From Dromaius novaehollandiae (taxonomy: Eukaryota > Chordata > Aves > Casuariiformes > Dromaiidae), in the NCBI RefSeq assembly GCF_036370855.1, contig NW_026991398.1, positions 1,302,001 through 1,366,000 on the forward strand: a stretch of 64,000 nt of DNA, read 5' to 3'. This document shows positions 35,616 through 46,560 of the stretch, one piece after another (position 1 is the first letter of the stretch; every line of letters starts with the position of its first letter). The notes under the pieces are model-generated. The model did no database searches. It was not told the DNA's origin and saw nothing but the letters and a program-made list of their open reading frames with translations. The position numbers and the translations under genes were made by a program.

Positions 35616-36536
35616 ATGTCCAACAGCAGCTCCCTCAGTGAGTTCCTCCTCCTGGCATTTGCGGACACCCGGGAGCTGCAGCTCTTGCACTTCTCGCTCT
35701 TCCTGGGCATCTACCTGGCTGCCCTCCTGGGCAACGGCCTTGTGATCACAGCTGTAGCCTGCGACCACCGCCTCCACACCCCCATGTACTTCTTCCTCCT
35801 CAACCTCTCCCTCCTCGACCTTGGCTCCATCTCCACCACTGTGCCCAAAGCCATGGCCAATTCCCTGTGGGACACCAGGGCCATTTCCTACTCAGGATGT
35901 GCTGCCCAGGTCTTCCTGTTTATCTTTTCAGTTGGAGCTGAGTGTTCTCTCCTCACAGTCATGGCCTATGACCGCTTCATTGCCATCTGCAGACCCCTGC
36001 ACTACGGGACCCTCATGGGCAGCAGCACTTGTGTCAAAATGGCAGCAGCTGTCTGGGGCAGTGGTTTTGTCAACGCTCTCCTGCACACTGCTATTATCTT
36101 TTCAATACCACTCTGCCAAGGCAATGCAGTAGAGCAATTCTTCTGTGAGATTCCCCAGATCCTCAAGCTCTCCTGCTCAGACTCCTACCTCAGGGAACTT
36201 GGGCTTATTGTGTTTATCGCCTGTTTATTCCTTGGATGTTTCATTTTCATTGTGCTGTCCTATATGCAGATCTTCACTGCTGTGCTGAGGATCCCCTCTG
36301 AGCAGGGCCGGCACAAAGCCTTTTCCATGTGCCTCCCGCACCTGGCCGTGGTCTCCCTGTTCATCAGCACTGGCATGTTTGCCTACCTGAAGCCCCCCTC
36401 TGTCTCCTCCCCAGCTCTGGATCTGCTCCTGGCTGTTCTGTACTCGGTGGTGCCTCCAGCAGTGAACCCCCTCATCTACAGCATGAGGAACAAGGAGCTC
36501 AAGGATGCCTTGAGGAAACTGATTCAATGGGTATGA
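35616..36536 (+). CDS. OR3: olfactory receptor, OR14-like (gamma-c)
   Basis: An intact single-exon odorant receptor of 306 residues. Motifs are Asn3 glycosylation site, GN 39-40, LHTPMYFF 53-60, Cys95, MAYDRFIAIC 116-125, LCQGN 176-180, FFCEIP, SY 225-226, KAFSMC 244-249 and NPLIYSMRNKE from 284. The C-terminus stops five residues earlier than in OR1 and OR4 (KLIQWV), which removes only the tail after helix 8. I chose the ATG matching MSNSSS in its paralogs; an upstream in-frame ATG (MPGDSK extension) also lies within the exon and cannot be excluded. It faces OR4 tail to tail. It is likely a functional membrane receptor of olfactory neurons; ligand unknown. Confidence 0.95.
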   Translation: MSNSSSLSEFLLLAFADTRELQLLHFSLFLGIYLAALLGNGLVITAVACDHRLHTPMYFFLLNLSLLDLGSISTTVPKAMANSLWDTRAISYSGCAAQVFLFIFSVGAECSLLTVMAYDRFIAICRPLHYGTLMGSSTCVKMAAAVWGSGFVNALLHTAIIFSIPLCQGNAVEQFFCEIPQILKLSCSDSYLRELGLIVFIACLFLGCFIFIVLSYMQIFTAVLRIPSEQGRHKAFSMCLPHLAVVSLFISTGMFAYLKPPSVSSPALDLLLAVLYSVVPPAVNPLIYSMRNKELKDALRKLIQWV

Positions 36537-36539
36537 TGT

Positions 36540-37430
36540 CACTGCCAATAACTGCCCCATGTGCATCTGCTCATCATTCCTAGGGTATTCAGCCTCAAGG
36601 ATATATATTATTCATTTATTTCTTTCTTACCTTTCTCTGTTATATTCATGTGAAAAAGCAATGTTTAGGTTCCTCTTACTTCTCAGTAATCCCTCTCTTA
36701 TATTTGACACAGAGGCTGTGTTGAAGCAGGAAGCCAGGGTTCCCCTCCCTTCATCAGCAGAGATGGGGGGGACCTCAGAGCCTGCTACTCTGAGCTCCCT
36801 CAGATGCTCCCAGGGCAATGAGGAGAGTTTCCCTTTGCAGTGTCTCTTTCGGCACTGACACCGAGGGACCTCAGGGGCACAGGCTCAGATGAGTACAGGT
36901 AGGGTGAGACCATGGGTCCTGTGCCCATTAGGAGAGCTCAGCTCCCCTGGTCACAGTCAGGGTGTGATCTCACCCCTCTACTTCGAGAGTGGCAGACAGG
37001 TGTCACTATGGGCTGGTCCCTTCCCTCTTCTGTGCTCCAGCACTCACAGCAGAGCAGGAGCGGAGGGGAGGAGAGTCTGGATGAAGCCTGTGGGAACAGA
37101 TGCCTTGCTCCTCAGGACTGTTCCCCCCACTGCCACAGCAGGCATTTCCTTGCTGCAGCCTTTTCATGAGGGCTACAGCTTTCTGGGAGACACATCCACC
37201 AACAGCAGCAGGACTTTCTCTTTTCAGGGCTTTCCTCCTCATTTCCACACTGTCCTGCTGTGCTCTCACATGTGTGTATATGGCCTTAGCGCTCTTGTAA
37301 TGTGCTGCTTCCATATGCATTTCTGTGAGCTCAGGCAGCACCAGAGCCTGGGCACCCTTATGCCAGATCTGGATTGAAAATATGAAAAATAACATTTTTA
37401 TGTTATATGAAAACATGAAAATAACATTTC
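36540..37430 (+). other. Extended 3' region of OR3
   Basis: About 700 bases more than in the other units separate the OR3 stop from the conserved AATAAA. The stretch holds no gene; small open frames such as 36,889-37,377 show no domain. It may be a longer 3' UTR or an insertion. Confidence 0.45.
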
Positions 37431-37433
37431 CAT

Positions 37434-37439
37434 AATAAA
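37434..37439 (+). promoter_or_regulatory. Poly(A) signal of OR3
   Basis: AATAAA followed by AGAGG, then sequence homologous to that after the OR1 signal (TTCTTC...CTCAAGG), about 900 bases after the stop codon. The homologous context suggests this is the ancestral signal pushed downstream. Confidence 0.55.
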
Positions 37440-38282
37440 AGAGGTTCTTCTCTGTCACCTGCCTGGACTCCCGCCTTTCTTCAGAAGATGGAATCAAAAA
37501 TATGCTCAAGGCAATGCACCACTAAGGGGTCTGGTGTTCTGCTTGTGAACTCCATGGGCTCCAGGGGACAAGCTCAGAGTCCCCAGTAATCTGTTAGGGA
37601 CTGAGGGTTGGATTCAGGGCTCATCTCTCAGTGACCAGTGCCAGTGGAGATGGTGAATGGTGTCTGAATTACCTTCCCAGGGCTGTCTCACAGGTGACAG
37701 TGTTGATGACCTGACCCTGTCCCCGTCCTGCTGACCTGACTCCTCATCTCTACCTGGGACCTGCCTCTGACTACAGCCAAGAAAGCCTTGGCAAGGGAAG
37801 CTGGGATCCAAGGAGATCCCAAGGAAGGCTGTAAATACAAAAGGTGACTCTATGTCCGTAGCAGCAACTCTTACCTGACAGCCACTATAAAGGTGTGAGG
37901 AGAGCTTCAGATTTTGACCCTCTACCCAGGTAACTTTGCATGCAGAGTCTTAGCTGCATGAAGAAGCGAAAACAGTCACTTGGGGTCTGATTTTGTGATG
38001 CCCAGTTATGACAACAGGTCTTTCTGTGTCACAGCTTGACCCTTTATGCACCATTTCTGACAGGGTTCCTGCGACAGAGAGTATGTTGTCGGGAGCAGCA
38101 AGAGCGGGGCTGCTCCGTGCGGGAAGTGGAGTTGGGAGCTGAGGGTGCCAGCAAGGCAGGCAGGGCAGGGACCCACCGATGAGAGGTGCCGTCCCACAGT
38201 GCCCGGAGAAGAGGAGCAGAGCAGATTTGGGGATGGTAACTGGGGTCAGGCACAGTCCAGCGATGGCCAGACAAGACTCAAG
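37440..38282 (+). other. Partial block D, then unassigned sequence
   Basis: 37,440-37,700 aligns weakly with 10,545-10,830 (block D start). From about 37,750 to 38,282 I recognise nothing: no long conserved frame and no repeat shared within the window. Confidence 0.45.
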
Positions 38283-38633
38283 TGTTGGGGACCAAAATAG
38301 GATGACGCTGTGTAAGACAGCAGAGGATCTCTAAGGCAGAAAGTGATGATGTGGTAACTACGATCTGTGGCCAGAATGTGTGCACGTGAGTTGCCCGTAA
38401 TCACGATGTGCCTTGCTGCCTACGTGCCAGCAGTCACAGTGTGCCTTCCTGCCTGCCTGCCAGGGATCAGGATGTGCCTTCCTGCCTGTCACAAGATGCC
38501 ACAATGCACAAGGAGATATGTGGCAGGAAGAGGGGCTGGCCTTGGTTGGTTGCTATATAACCAGCCATTGTTGTCTCAGTAAAGGAGATCTCTTGCACCA
38601 TCCTATCTGAGGTCCGTGTCGTCATATGCCACA
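38283..38633 (+). mobile_element. Fossil solo LTR (family 2)
   Basis: A 351-bp LTR begins TGTTGGGGACC and ends ATGCCACA. It is flanked by a near-perfect 6-bp target duplication (CTCAAG left, CTCAAA right). It has a TATATAA box at 38,554-38,560 and an AGTAAA poly(A)-type signal at 38,578-38,583. The length, 6-bp duplication and TGTTGGGGAC start suit an ERVK/alpharetrovirus-like avian element. No internal genes remain, so it is a solo LTR. It looks whole and younger than the family 1 LTRs. Confidence 0.82.
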
Positions 38634-38740
38634 CTCAAAGGCTCCAAACAGCCCTGCTTTGTGTGGCAGGTTGGACTGGAGACCTCCAGAGGTCCCTTCC
38701 CACCAAACCTCCTCTGAGGTTCCATGAATTCTTGCTCCTT
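38634..38740 (+). mobile_element. CR1 3' terminus
   Basis: GGTTGGACTGGAGACCTCCA followed by the AGAGGTCCCTTCC and TTCCATGAATTC ending is the CR1 3' UTR end. Its 5' part is cut off by the solo LTR. Confidence 0.75.
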
Positions 38741-40750
38741 GGCCTCTGCTCTAGCATGGCTGGCAGGCTGAGGAGAGCACCTGGGGTAGAGCAGAATGAG
38801 CTCAGCTGGCAGAGCCTCAGGGGAAGATCCAAAAGTCTCTCCTGGAGCTAGTGAAAGGAGAAATGAAAGCTAGTGACACACACAGAAACAGATGTGCTTG
38901 GGTGGGCTCTAGCTCCACTCTCCTGCTCAGCCCTAGCCTTTGGAAAACTCCCTCATGCACTCCGAGAGGCTCCACCTGCCTCTTCCACCCTCCCTGTGCT
39001 CCCCTCCCGTCGGCCAAAGTGGAGCTCAGCATTGCCTGGGGACTCTCTTCCACACGGGGAGCAGAGGAAGGGCCTTCACCAGCCCCACATTGCTCGTCCC
39101 ACCCCCGGCCTTTGCAGTTGCTTGGGCCTGGGTCTGCCCACTTGCCTTCACCATGGTCACAGCTACACTGAAGCCCACGAAAATCCCAGTGCTCCTACCC
39201 TCAAGAGGGCATCCACCCTGAACATGGAGCCTGGCTGGCCACAAAGGCATCACCCATCCAGTGGCCTGGCCATGCAGCCGAGGGCAGGGGTCTCTGCCAC
39301 AATTTCCCTGCCCCTTCCCTGCTCCTGGCACCGCTGCTGCTGTGCCCATGTCAAACGCTCCTGCTGCCAGACTGACCTGGGGCCTGAGGCAGCTCCAGCT
39401 CCCTCCAGGGCTGTGCTGGAGCCTTTCAGGAGCAGGCTGAGGTGGGGCTGGCACTGCCAGGGTGGGTCGGGAGAGGGCAGCTCCCCTCTGCCATGCTGGG
39501 GCTGGGGCTGGGGCTGGGGCTGGGCACAGCGTTGCCCTGGGGAGCTCCCTGAGGAGCCGCTCCGGGGGATCCTCCACCTCTGCCCTGGCAGCAGCACCAG
39601 TGCTCAGGGTGCTGGGGTGGAAGTGCACAGAGGGTGGAAGGGGCACGGGATGCCCAGGGGGAGCATCGAGACCTTGTCCATGCATGCAGGGATGGAGTGA
39701 GGAAAGTCGGAGCTTGCTTGCAGTGGCCACCAGAGACCTCAGACATGGAAAGGGCTGGGGTATTATTAAATGACTCCTAAATGATCCCCCAGAGTCTGAG
39801 AGGTCCAAGTGCCCAGCCCCCACCCAGCCCAGGCTGTGCCCAACGTTGGTATTAGCCGACAGCCATGATCCAGGATCTGCGGGTTTCTGGTGCAGAGGAG
39901 AGCCCATGCAAGGCTGGTCTTTTCCCCTCCATCGGGATACGGAGACCTGCAGGAGGATGGAGCTGGCCAGGGACCACCCCACAGCTGGGTGAGCAGCCAG
40001 TGCTGGAAAGGGCTGATGTGAGGGGCTGCTCTGGGACGATGGCCCTGGGGCAGCTTCCCCACTGTGTCCATGCAACACAGGGAACAACCTGGGCTCTCCT
40101 CTCCTGCACCCGCCATGTCCTGCTGCCTTTCCCAGCAGACCTGCATTTGCCTGCAAGCACATGGCTGCGTGCTCCCACACTGCCGTTCACACGCAGGAGC
40201 TGCCTGCTGGCATTTGTCCTCTCCCGGGTCCTTTCCAGACCAGACCAGCCCCTCCCCAGCTCTCCCCACCTCCCCTGCCCTCTCCCCAGCCCACCCAGCA
40301 CAGCAGACCAGCCTGGGGTGGCCCCACAGCAGTGCCTGTGGCAGGGGGCTGCAGGGCTCTGGGCACTCACCCCACAGCCCCAGCCCCTCTGCAGGGCACA
40401 GCAGCTGCTGGGGGGCAGAGAGGGGTGTCAGCCTCCCCATCAGCCCCACACCTGGGGACCAGCAATGGCACAAGGAAATGGAGGCCAGGCACTCCATGTC
40501 TCCACTGCTCTCATGACCAGAGATCCTTAACCCTGGCTGCCTGCAGCCCCTCTGGGCAGCCCCTCTCCCCAGCACAGCACAAGAGTCCTGGCCCCGGGGC
40601 TCCTCGGGCAGCTCCAGTGACAGAGCAGCCTGCCCGGAGCTGACACACACAGGAATAGGTTTTCATTTATCCCCCCCCACAAGCACACAATTGCTCCTTT
40701 GCTCTTCTCTGGAGACATCCCTGCTGCCCAGAGAGCCTTTCCCAGCTGAG
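38740..40750. other. GC-rich spacer, no supported gene
   Basis: Long open frames exist on both strands (384 codons on the minus strand at 39,026-40,180; 275 on the plus at 38,873-39,700), overlapping each other. Their translations are low in complexity and show no domain, and GC richness explains the lack of stops. No splice or start context favours either frame. Confidence 0.5.
39496..39530. repeat. (CTGGGG)n microsatellite
   Basis: About five to six tandem CTGGGG units; a G-rich run of this kind can form G-quadruplexes. Confidence 0.9.
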
Positions 40751-41350
40751 TGTGTCCGTGCTGGCCCAGCCAGCCATTCCTGCACCTCTGCCCTCTGCTC
40801 CCTGCAGGGCCCCCAGGCTGGTGGTGCTGCTCTGCAGGGCAAGCAGATGTGCAGTGGTCCTGGGTGACTCCTCACTGGCCGTCCTGGTCAGGGCAGACCC
40901 ATCTGGACCAGCATCATTGCACCTGACAAGCCCCTCCCCAGGGTCTGTGGCTGTGGAGGGTCCTTGGAGCAATCACAGGGCATTTCACATTGCTCAGGAT
41001 GGGTTCAGAGGTGTCCTTAGACCCAGCCCACTCCCTCTCCTGAGACTGCAGAGCCCTGATGTGCTGCATTCCCTGGTTTGGCCCTTTACCTTCGGGTGAC
41101 TCCACTTGGTTTGGGGAGTCTCCACTCACTGCCATCCCAGGCAAACGCTGCCCCTGGAGATGCCCTGTGCTCTCCGGGTGGCTCCATATTCCCTTCCAGA
41201 AGGATGGGCATCTGTCACCAGCGCTCTAATAGGTGGGACAGTCCCTGGCAGAGAGACCTCTTGACCACTCACCCTCTCCAGGGGCACTGGGCACCCACAA
41301 GTGAGGGCTCCCTCCAGCCCTCCTTCCCTCGCACATCACCCTCTGCGCGC
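40750..41350 (-). repeat. Conserved downstream block D, OR unit 4
   Basis: The sequence matches 58,440-58,870 and the reverse complement of 10,720-11,150, for example the GGTGCTGCTCTGCAGGGCAAG stretch at 40,820. It is noncoding and lies 3' of OR4. Confidence 0.6.
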
Positions 41351-41481
41351 ATCCCCCTTAGCCAATGGAAATCCCAAGCACAGCAACAGGACCTTTTTGG
41401 GTGCAATTCCCTGAGTGCATTCTTGGCTCCAGCATGGGAAGAAGAGCCTTTTGTTCAGGTACAGTACTAAGTAGTACCCCT

Positions 41482-41487
41482 TTTATT
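41482..41487 (-). promoter_or_regulatory. Poly(A) signal of OR4
   Basis: TTTATT on the plus strand gives AATAAA about 210 bases past the OR4 stop, in the conserved context. Confidence 0.68.
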
Positions 41488-41695
41488 ACAGAGATGCTAC
41501 TTGGGAGGCCACCTCTGACACAGTGATAGGCAGATTTACAGAAGGCCTCTGGGTTAGACAGATGGGCTTTGTGTCTTTGGAGAAGTGGGAGGAATTCAAA
41601 CTTGTGCACAAATGTGACTATCGCAGACAGAATGTGCAATGCACAAGAGCGGCTGGAGATAAACAGGGAATTGCTTGTGAGGAGAGATGGGCAGC

Positions 41696-42631
41696 TCATT
41701 GCTGCTGAACTAGTACCAGCTGAAAGAGTTTCCTCACTGCCTCCTGGATCTCCTTGTTCCTCATGCTGTAGATGAGGGGGTTCAGTGTTGGAGGCACCAC
41801 CGAGTACAGAACAGCCACCACCAGATCCAGAGCTGGGGAGGAGATGGAGGGGAGCTTCAGGTAGGCAAACATGCCAGTGCTGAGAAACAGGGAGACCACG
41901 GCCAGGTGTGGGAGGCACATGGAAAAGGCTTTGTGCCGGCCCTGCTCAGAGGGGATCCTCAGCACAACTGTGAAGATCTGCACATAGGACACCACAATGA
42001 AAACAAAACACCCAAAGAATAAACACGCAGTAACCACAAGAAGCTCCACTTCCCTGAGGTAGGAGTCTGCGCAGGAGAGCTTCAGGATCTGGGGGATTTC
42101 ACAGAAGAACTGGTCCACTGTGTTGCCTTGGCAGAGTGGTATTGAAAATGTGTTAGCAGTGTGCAGGAGAGCATTGACAAAACCACTGGCCCAGGCAGCT
42201 GCTGCCATTTTCATACAAGCTCTGCTGCCCATGAGGGTCCCGTAGTGCAGGGGTTTGCAGATGGCAACGTAGCGGTCATAGGCCATGACAGTGAGGAGAC
42301 AATACTCTGCTGAACAAAAGAAAAAGAAGAAAAAGACCTGAGCAACACACCCTGAGTAGGAAATGGCCCTGGTGTTGCTCAGGGAATTGGCCATGGATTT
42401 GGGGACAGTGGTGGAGATGGAGCCAAGGTCGAGGAGAGAGAGGTTGAGGAGGAAGAAGTACATGGGGGTGTGGAGGTGGTGGTCGCAGGCTATGGCTGTG
42501 ATGATGAGGCCGTTGCCCAGGAGGGCAGCCAGGTAGATGCCCAGGAAGAGAGAGAAGTGCAAGAGCTGCAGCTCCCGTGTGTCCGTGAATGCCAACAGGA
42601 GGAACTCGTTGAAGGAGCTGCTGTTGGACAT
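41696..42631 (-). CDS. OR4: olfactory receptor, OR14-like (gamma-c)
   Basis: An intact 311-residue odorant receptor in one exon, starting at the paralog-conserved MSNSSSFNEF. Motifs are Asn3 glycosylation site, GN 39-40, LHTPMYFF 53-60, Cys95, a run of six phenylalanines at 100-105 in TM3, MAYDRYVAIC 116-125, LCQGN 176-180, FFCEIP, Cys197, SY 225-226, KAFSMC 244-249 and NPLIYSMRNKE from 284. Pro281-Thr-Leu replaces the usual PAV before NPLIY, a mild change. The seven-helix layout and length are normal, so it is probably functional. It is the closest relative of OR2 in its upstream DNA and is convergent with OR3. Confidence 0.95.
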   Translation of the reverse strand: MSNSSSFNEFLLLAFTDTRELQLLHFSLFLGIYLAALLGNGLIITAIACDHHLHTPMYFFLLNLSLLDLGSISTTVPKSMANSLSNTRAISYSGCVAQVFFFFFFCSAEYCLLTVMAYDRYVAICKPLHYGTLMGSRACMKMAAAAWASGFVNALLHTANTFSIPLCQGNTVDQFFCEIPQILKLSCADSYLREVELLVVTACLFFGCFVFIVVSYVQIFTVVLRIPSEQGRHKAFSMCLPHLAVVSLFLSTGMFAYLKLPSISSPALDLVVAVLYSVVPPTLNPLIYSMRNKEIQEAVRKLFQLVLVQQQ

Positions 42632-42659
42632 TTAATTCCCCTGGACACAGGGAGATTCT

Positions 42660-42690
42660 CTAAGGAAGAAGAGACGTTGACAAGTTAGGA
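42660..42690 (-). promoter_or_regulatory. Branch point and 3' splice site before OR4
   Basis: On the minus strand TCCTAAC (42,690-42,684) is followed by TCTTCTTCCTTAG ending at 42,660, with the ATG 28 bases on. A second AG (GTCCAG) lies closer to the ATG. A GAGAGGTAAT donor-like site at 42,750-42,741 could bound a very short intron. Confidence 0.58.
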
Positions 42691-45600
42691 CAGACTTCTC
42701 TGAGCAAAACTTTCTCATAACCTCCCCCAGACACACACACATTACCTCTCCCTGTCTCGATAGTACTGTCACTGAGCTCCATGGCTTGAGCTCTGGTTTG
42801 TGCTGGCTGAGTTTGCCATGAGGAGCAGGGGCCTATGCCCATGGGCTCCAAAGGAGTCAGCCCTGACCTACAGTGCCGTGTACATGGAAACAAGGGTAAT
42901 CAAAATTTATATTCCCAGTTCCAGTCAGATTTAATCCACTCACAATAGTTTAAGGCTTGTTTTCTTTAGCTGACTCTGTCACATCTTGGAGGTAGAAATC
43001 CTCAGCATTGCTGCTGCACTCAGAGGGACCAGCTGTGATTCCAGAGAGGCAAAAGGATTCACTCTGGCTTTAGTGCAGAGGCAGGAGAGCTGGCCTGTCC
43101 ATCTTGTTCTCAGCTGCCCTGTGCTCCCACATCAGAGGTGGAGGACAGTTGTACTCGTGTTACCCGAAATAGAAACGACACTGTAGAGAGCAGAGGAATC
43201 CACTTCCAAAGTGCCCATCAGCACTCTTCCTGAGGGTGTGTGAGGCAGGTCTCAGCCCTCCCCTTCTAGCCAGCAACACATCGGGCTCCTTCCAGCTGCC
43301 CACATCCAGCCTTCCAGCCTCCCAGCAGCATGTCCGTGGCCTCAGTATCTAGGTGGCTTCTCCCTGGGGCACCTAGATAACACCCAGCTGCAATGGGAGA
43401 GCTGTGGCCTTCTGGAGGGCAGCTGCAGCCCAGCCAGACACCCCAGGGAAATGGTGGAATGTCCTAAGGATGGGGTGTCCTGACGAGAGAGTTGGAGCAT
43501 TCCCAGCCCCCCACACTGCACTGCCCAGAGCCCCACAGGCTAGAGGGGCACTTGGGCACCTCACTGTCAAGGACACGTCTGCATGGCAGGACCTGCAGGG
43601 TCAGTGTTGTCTGAACTGCATCAGAAACCCCCCTGCCCAGAGAGTCCAAGGGGAAGGACAAGGGCAGCATGGGCAGGTGGGAAACATGGAGCAATACCAT
43701 GACATTTGTGCCCAGGGAGGCAGGGACAGGCAGGCACGGAGGGGCACTCAGGAGTGTCTCTCTCCTGCATGTCCAGCTGCCGAGGAAACGACCCCTGCCC
43801 TGGACCCCACAGCCTTGAGAGCAGAGGGCTGTGCTGGCTGGCAGAGGAGAGGAGGTGCTGGAGCTGAGAGTTTCCTCTCACACCTTGACCATGACTCTGC
43901 TGCCTGGAGCCGTCCCTGCGGGCAGCTGTTTCTCTGTCCCCACGTCTCTCCCCTGTCAGTGCTCACAGACCCCATCCCACCCACTGGGTGCTCAGCTCTG
44001 CCCTGCAGAAACCTCCTGGGGGCAGGACACTGCCCAGGGCACCTCCGTGTTTGCAGGTGCTATGGAGCAGGGGAGACAAACCTTGGTGAGGCTGGAAGGG
44101 TGCTGCTGGCTCTGTCTGCAGGCCTTGGGGTGGAGGAAGGCATTTGCTGAGTGCCTCCCAGAGCTGCTCCTCTCTCAGTGTCCCTGTTTTGGAGCCTCTG
44201 TCCCCTGCCTAAACCTGACAGACCCATTGCTATTTCACCCCACCCAAAGAGAATAAAACTGAAAACACACTCATGAGAGCTCCTTCCCTTTCGTGGTTCT
44301 CCTGCCTTGACCTTCCTTTAGGAAAGTCTTCTCCAGAAATGTCCTGAGAGTGAGCTGGAGCTGAGAGCAGCCCTGACCCACACAGCACCCTCTCAGCAGG
44401 AGAAGGAACCTGCCCTGCTGGGGCTTTCTCTTCCCACCCAGAGCTTCTCCCCAGAGCACCGTGGGGAGCTCCCCGGGCAGGCTGAGTGCTGACCCTTGCG
44501 GGAGGCAGAGTCACTGCCCCAGGCACACAGCACTCCAGGGCGCAGGGACACTGCTCTGGATCACAGCACTGCACAGACCTGTGAGCACACCCCAGCTTCA
44601 CACCCCCACAGCTGTCCCTGGCAGAAGGGAGCAGGATGCCCTGTCCTTGTGAGGCTGTGACAGGGAATCTCTGCTCTGAAGCATCTTCTCCTCTGCAAAG
44701 GAGAAACCGGGAGAGCAATCCTTAAAAAAAAAATCGTGTGACTGGACAGGTTTCAAGACCTTGCCAGGAACCTCAGTAGCATTGCCCTGCAGCCAGAGAC
44801 TTACCGTGTCTAGCGCTGTGAAGATCTGTCCCACAGTGAGCTCTCCTCTGTCCTCCCACTCCACACTGCCTTGCACTTCTCTCTGCCTTCTCTCATCTCA
44901 TGTCAGCAGCAGCAGGCAGTGCCCGTAGCCCTGCTGCTCTTTGCAGAGGAGCTGCTCCTGCACACAGCTGTGTCTGGGCAGTGCTGCCAGGTTGCCATGA
45001 GCTCCCTCCATCCCAGGAGCCTGGCCCCACTCAGGAGCAGAGGCCCAGCTGAAGGCGTGAATTTCTCTGTCCCTTGTGCTCCCTCCTCTTGGGAAATGTT
45101 CACTGCAATAAACTAAAATAATCACTGATGGTCCCTCTCTAAGCACTGAAGGAAGACTGATGCCAGCATTGCACTTTGTCTCATCAGAGGATGGTTATCT
45201 GCAAGAGGTGGATATATCCCAATCTGGAAGCACCTATTCCTATCCCTTCACTAGGCAGGAACCTAAGCTGGGACAAGAAGGGAGTTCATTTACCCATGGT
45301 TGGGGTGTTAATTCAGATGAGTCAGTTTGGGCTTCTCAGGGTGGTTTAGAAGGCCCTGGGCGGGAGTGGGATTTAGATCCCTCCTGTGAGCTCTACAAAA
45401 AACACACAGGAGGTGGGATTCCCTTTGCAAATACTGAAGTGAGCACCACAGAGGTGTCTGCATGGGAGCTCCTTGTCTAAGCTCCCACTGTAATCACTGG
45501 AGATGGAGGGTGGGAGTCAGCTGGACACACACAAACACCTGGTGACAGCTGAAGAGACAGTGGTGGTCCCAGGCATGTGCCAGTGTCTGTTTGTTCTGAC

Positions 45601-46560
45601 GGTGCAAATATGACACCTGCATCCTTCTAGTACATGAGGTGGCGGTCAGGTGGGGAATTGCCTTGGCCATCTGAAATGACCCTAGATGCCTACTGCAACT
45701 AGAGCTCCACTCACTAGCAAGCTGAGGCACAAGCAGATCTGTACAAAGCAAACAGCTAATGCAATTCAGTGCAGACAGTAGATTCAGTGACATAAAGATA
45801 GGCCATAGGCAGGGCCATGTCACATGCCTGGGGTGTCCAGCACAACCACGTCTCTAGCAGATTCAGCATGGGACCTACAGGAAAGCCATGTCCTTCTGGA
45901 ATGGTTGCTGGGAAAGCACCCCAGAGCCTCCCAGGTTTCCTACCAGTGCCCAAACAACTATATCCTTTGCCTTTAAGCAAAGTCCATCCCATCTACATCC
46001 AACAGTATTGCATAGACAGAAGGCACATCACACCAAGGTCTCCACTGCAGTCCCTGCACTCTCAAACACTTCTAGCTTTTCTATCCATGAGCAACTTTTC
46101 ATGTCCTCAGATGATATGAACAGGGACTGTGCTAGTGATGTGCACAGGTTGGTTGGATCACAGGAAATCCAGGCCCAGGGAGTTCTTCGGTGACACCTTG
46201 TCCTTCCTGGAGGTTGGTTCACCCCTGTCACAGGCCCGATGGTGCTGCAGAGTCAGCTCAGGCAGCAATCCCCTCTCCTGCCATTTCAGCACAGCCCAGC
46301 TCTGTTTCTCCCTGGCCTTGGGCACTGCAGGGTTTGCTTTCTTAGCAACCTCCTTTCACTACTACATGGACGCCTGCTGTCTATGCAAGCATCTCTCTGC
46401 TCCGAAGTGGGGCTATAGCACACATGGTGTCCTTGGCCCTTGGCAACATGTTTCATCATGACCAGTCTGCACTCGGTGCCACAGCTGAGGCTCTGCAGCC
46501 CAAATATACACAAATGCATGCAACCTGGGGCACAGGCACAGGCAGATGGAGATGAACGAG
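42690..46560 (-). repeat. Conserved upstream region of OR unit 4
   Basis: Noncoding; matches the OR2 upstream region block by block (43,785-44,060 is nearly identical to 21,840-22,110) and the other units less closely. The conserved block near the acceptor is at 42,780-42,860. The 5' edge runs into CR1 near 46,560. Confidence 0.62.

Noticed and set aside
39026-40180. A 384-codon minus-strand frame and overlapping plus-strand frames
   Set aside because: Several long frames overlap on both strands in very GC-rich DNA, with repetitive composition and no motif; most likely chance.
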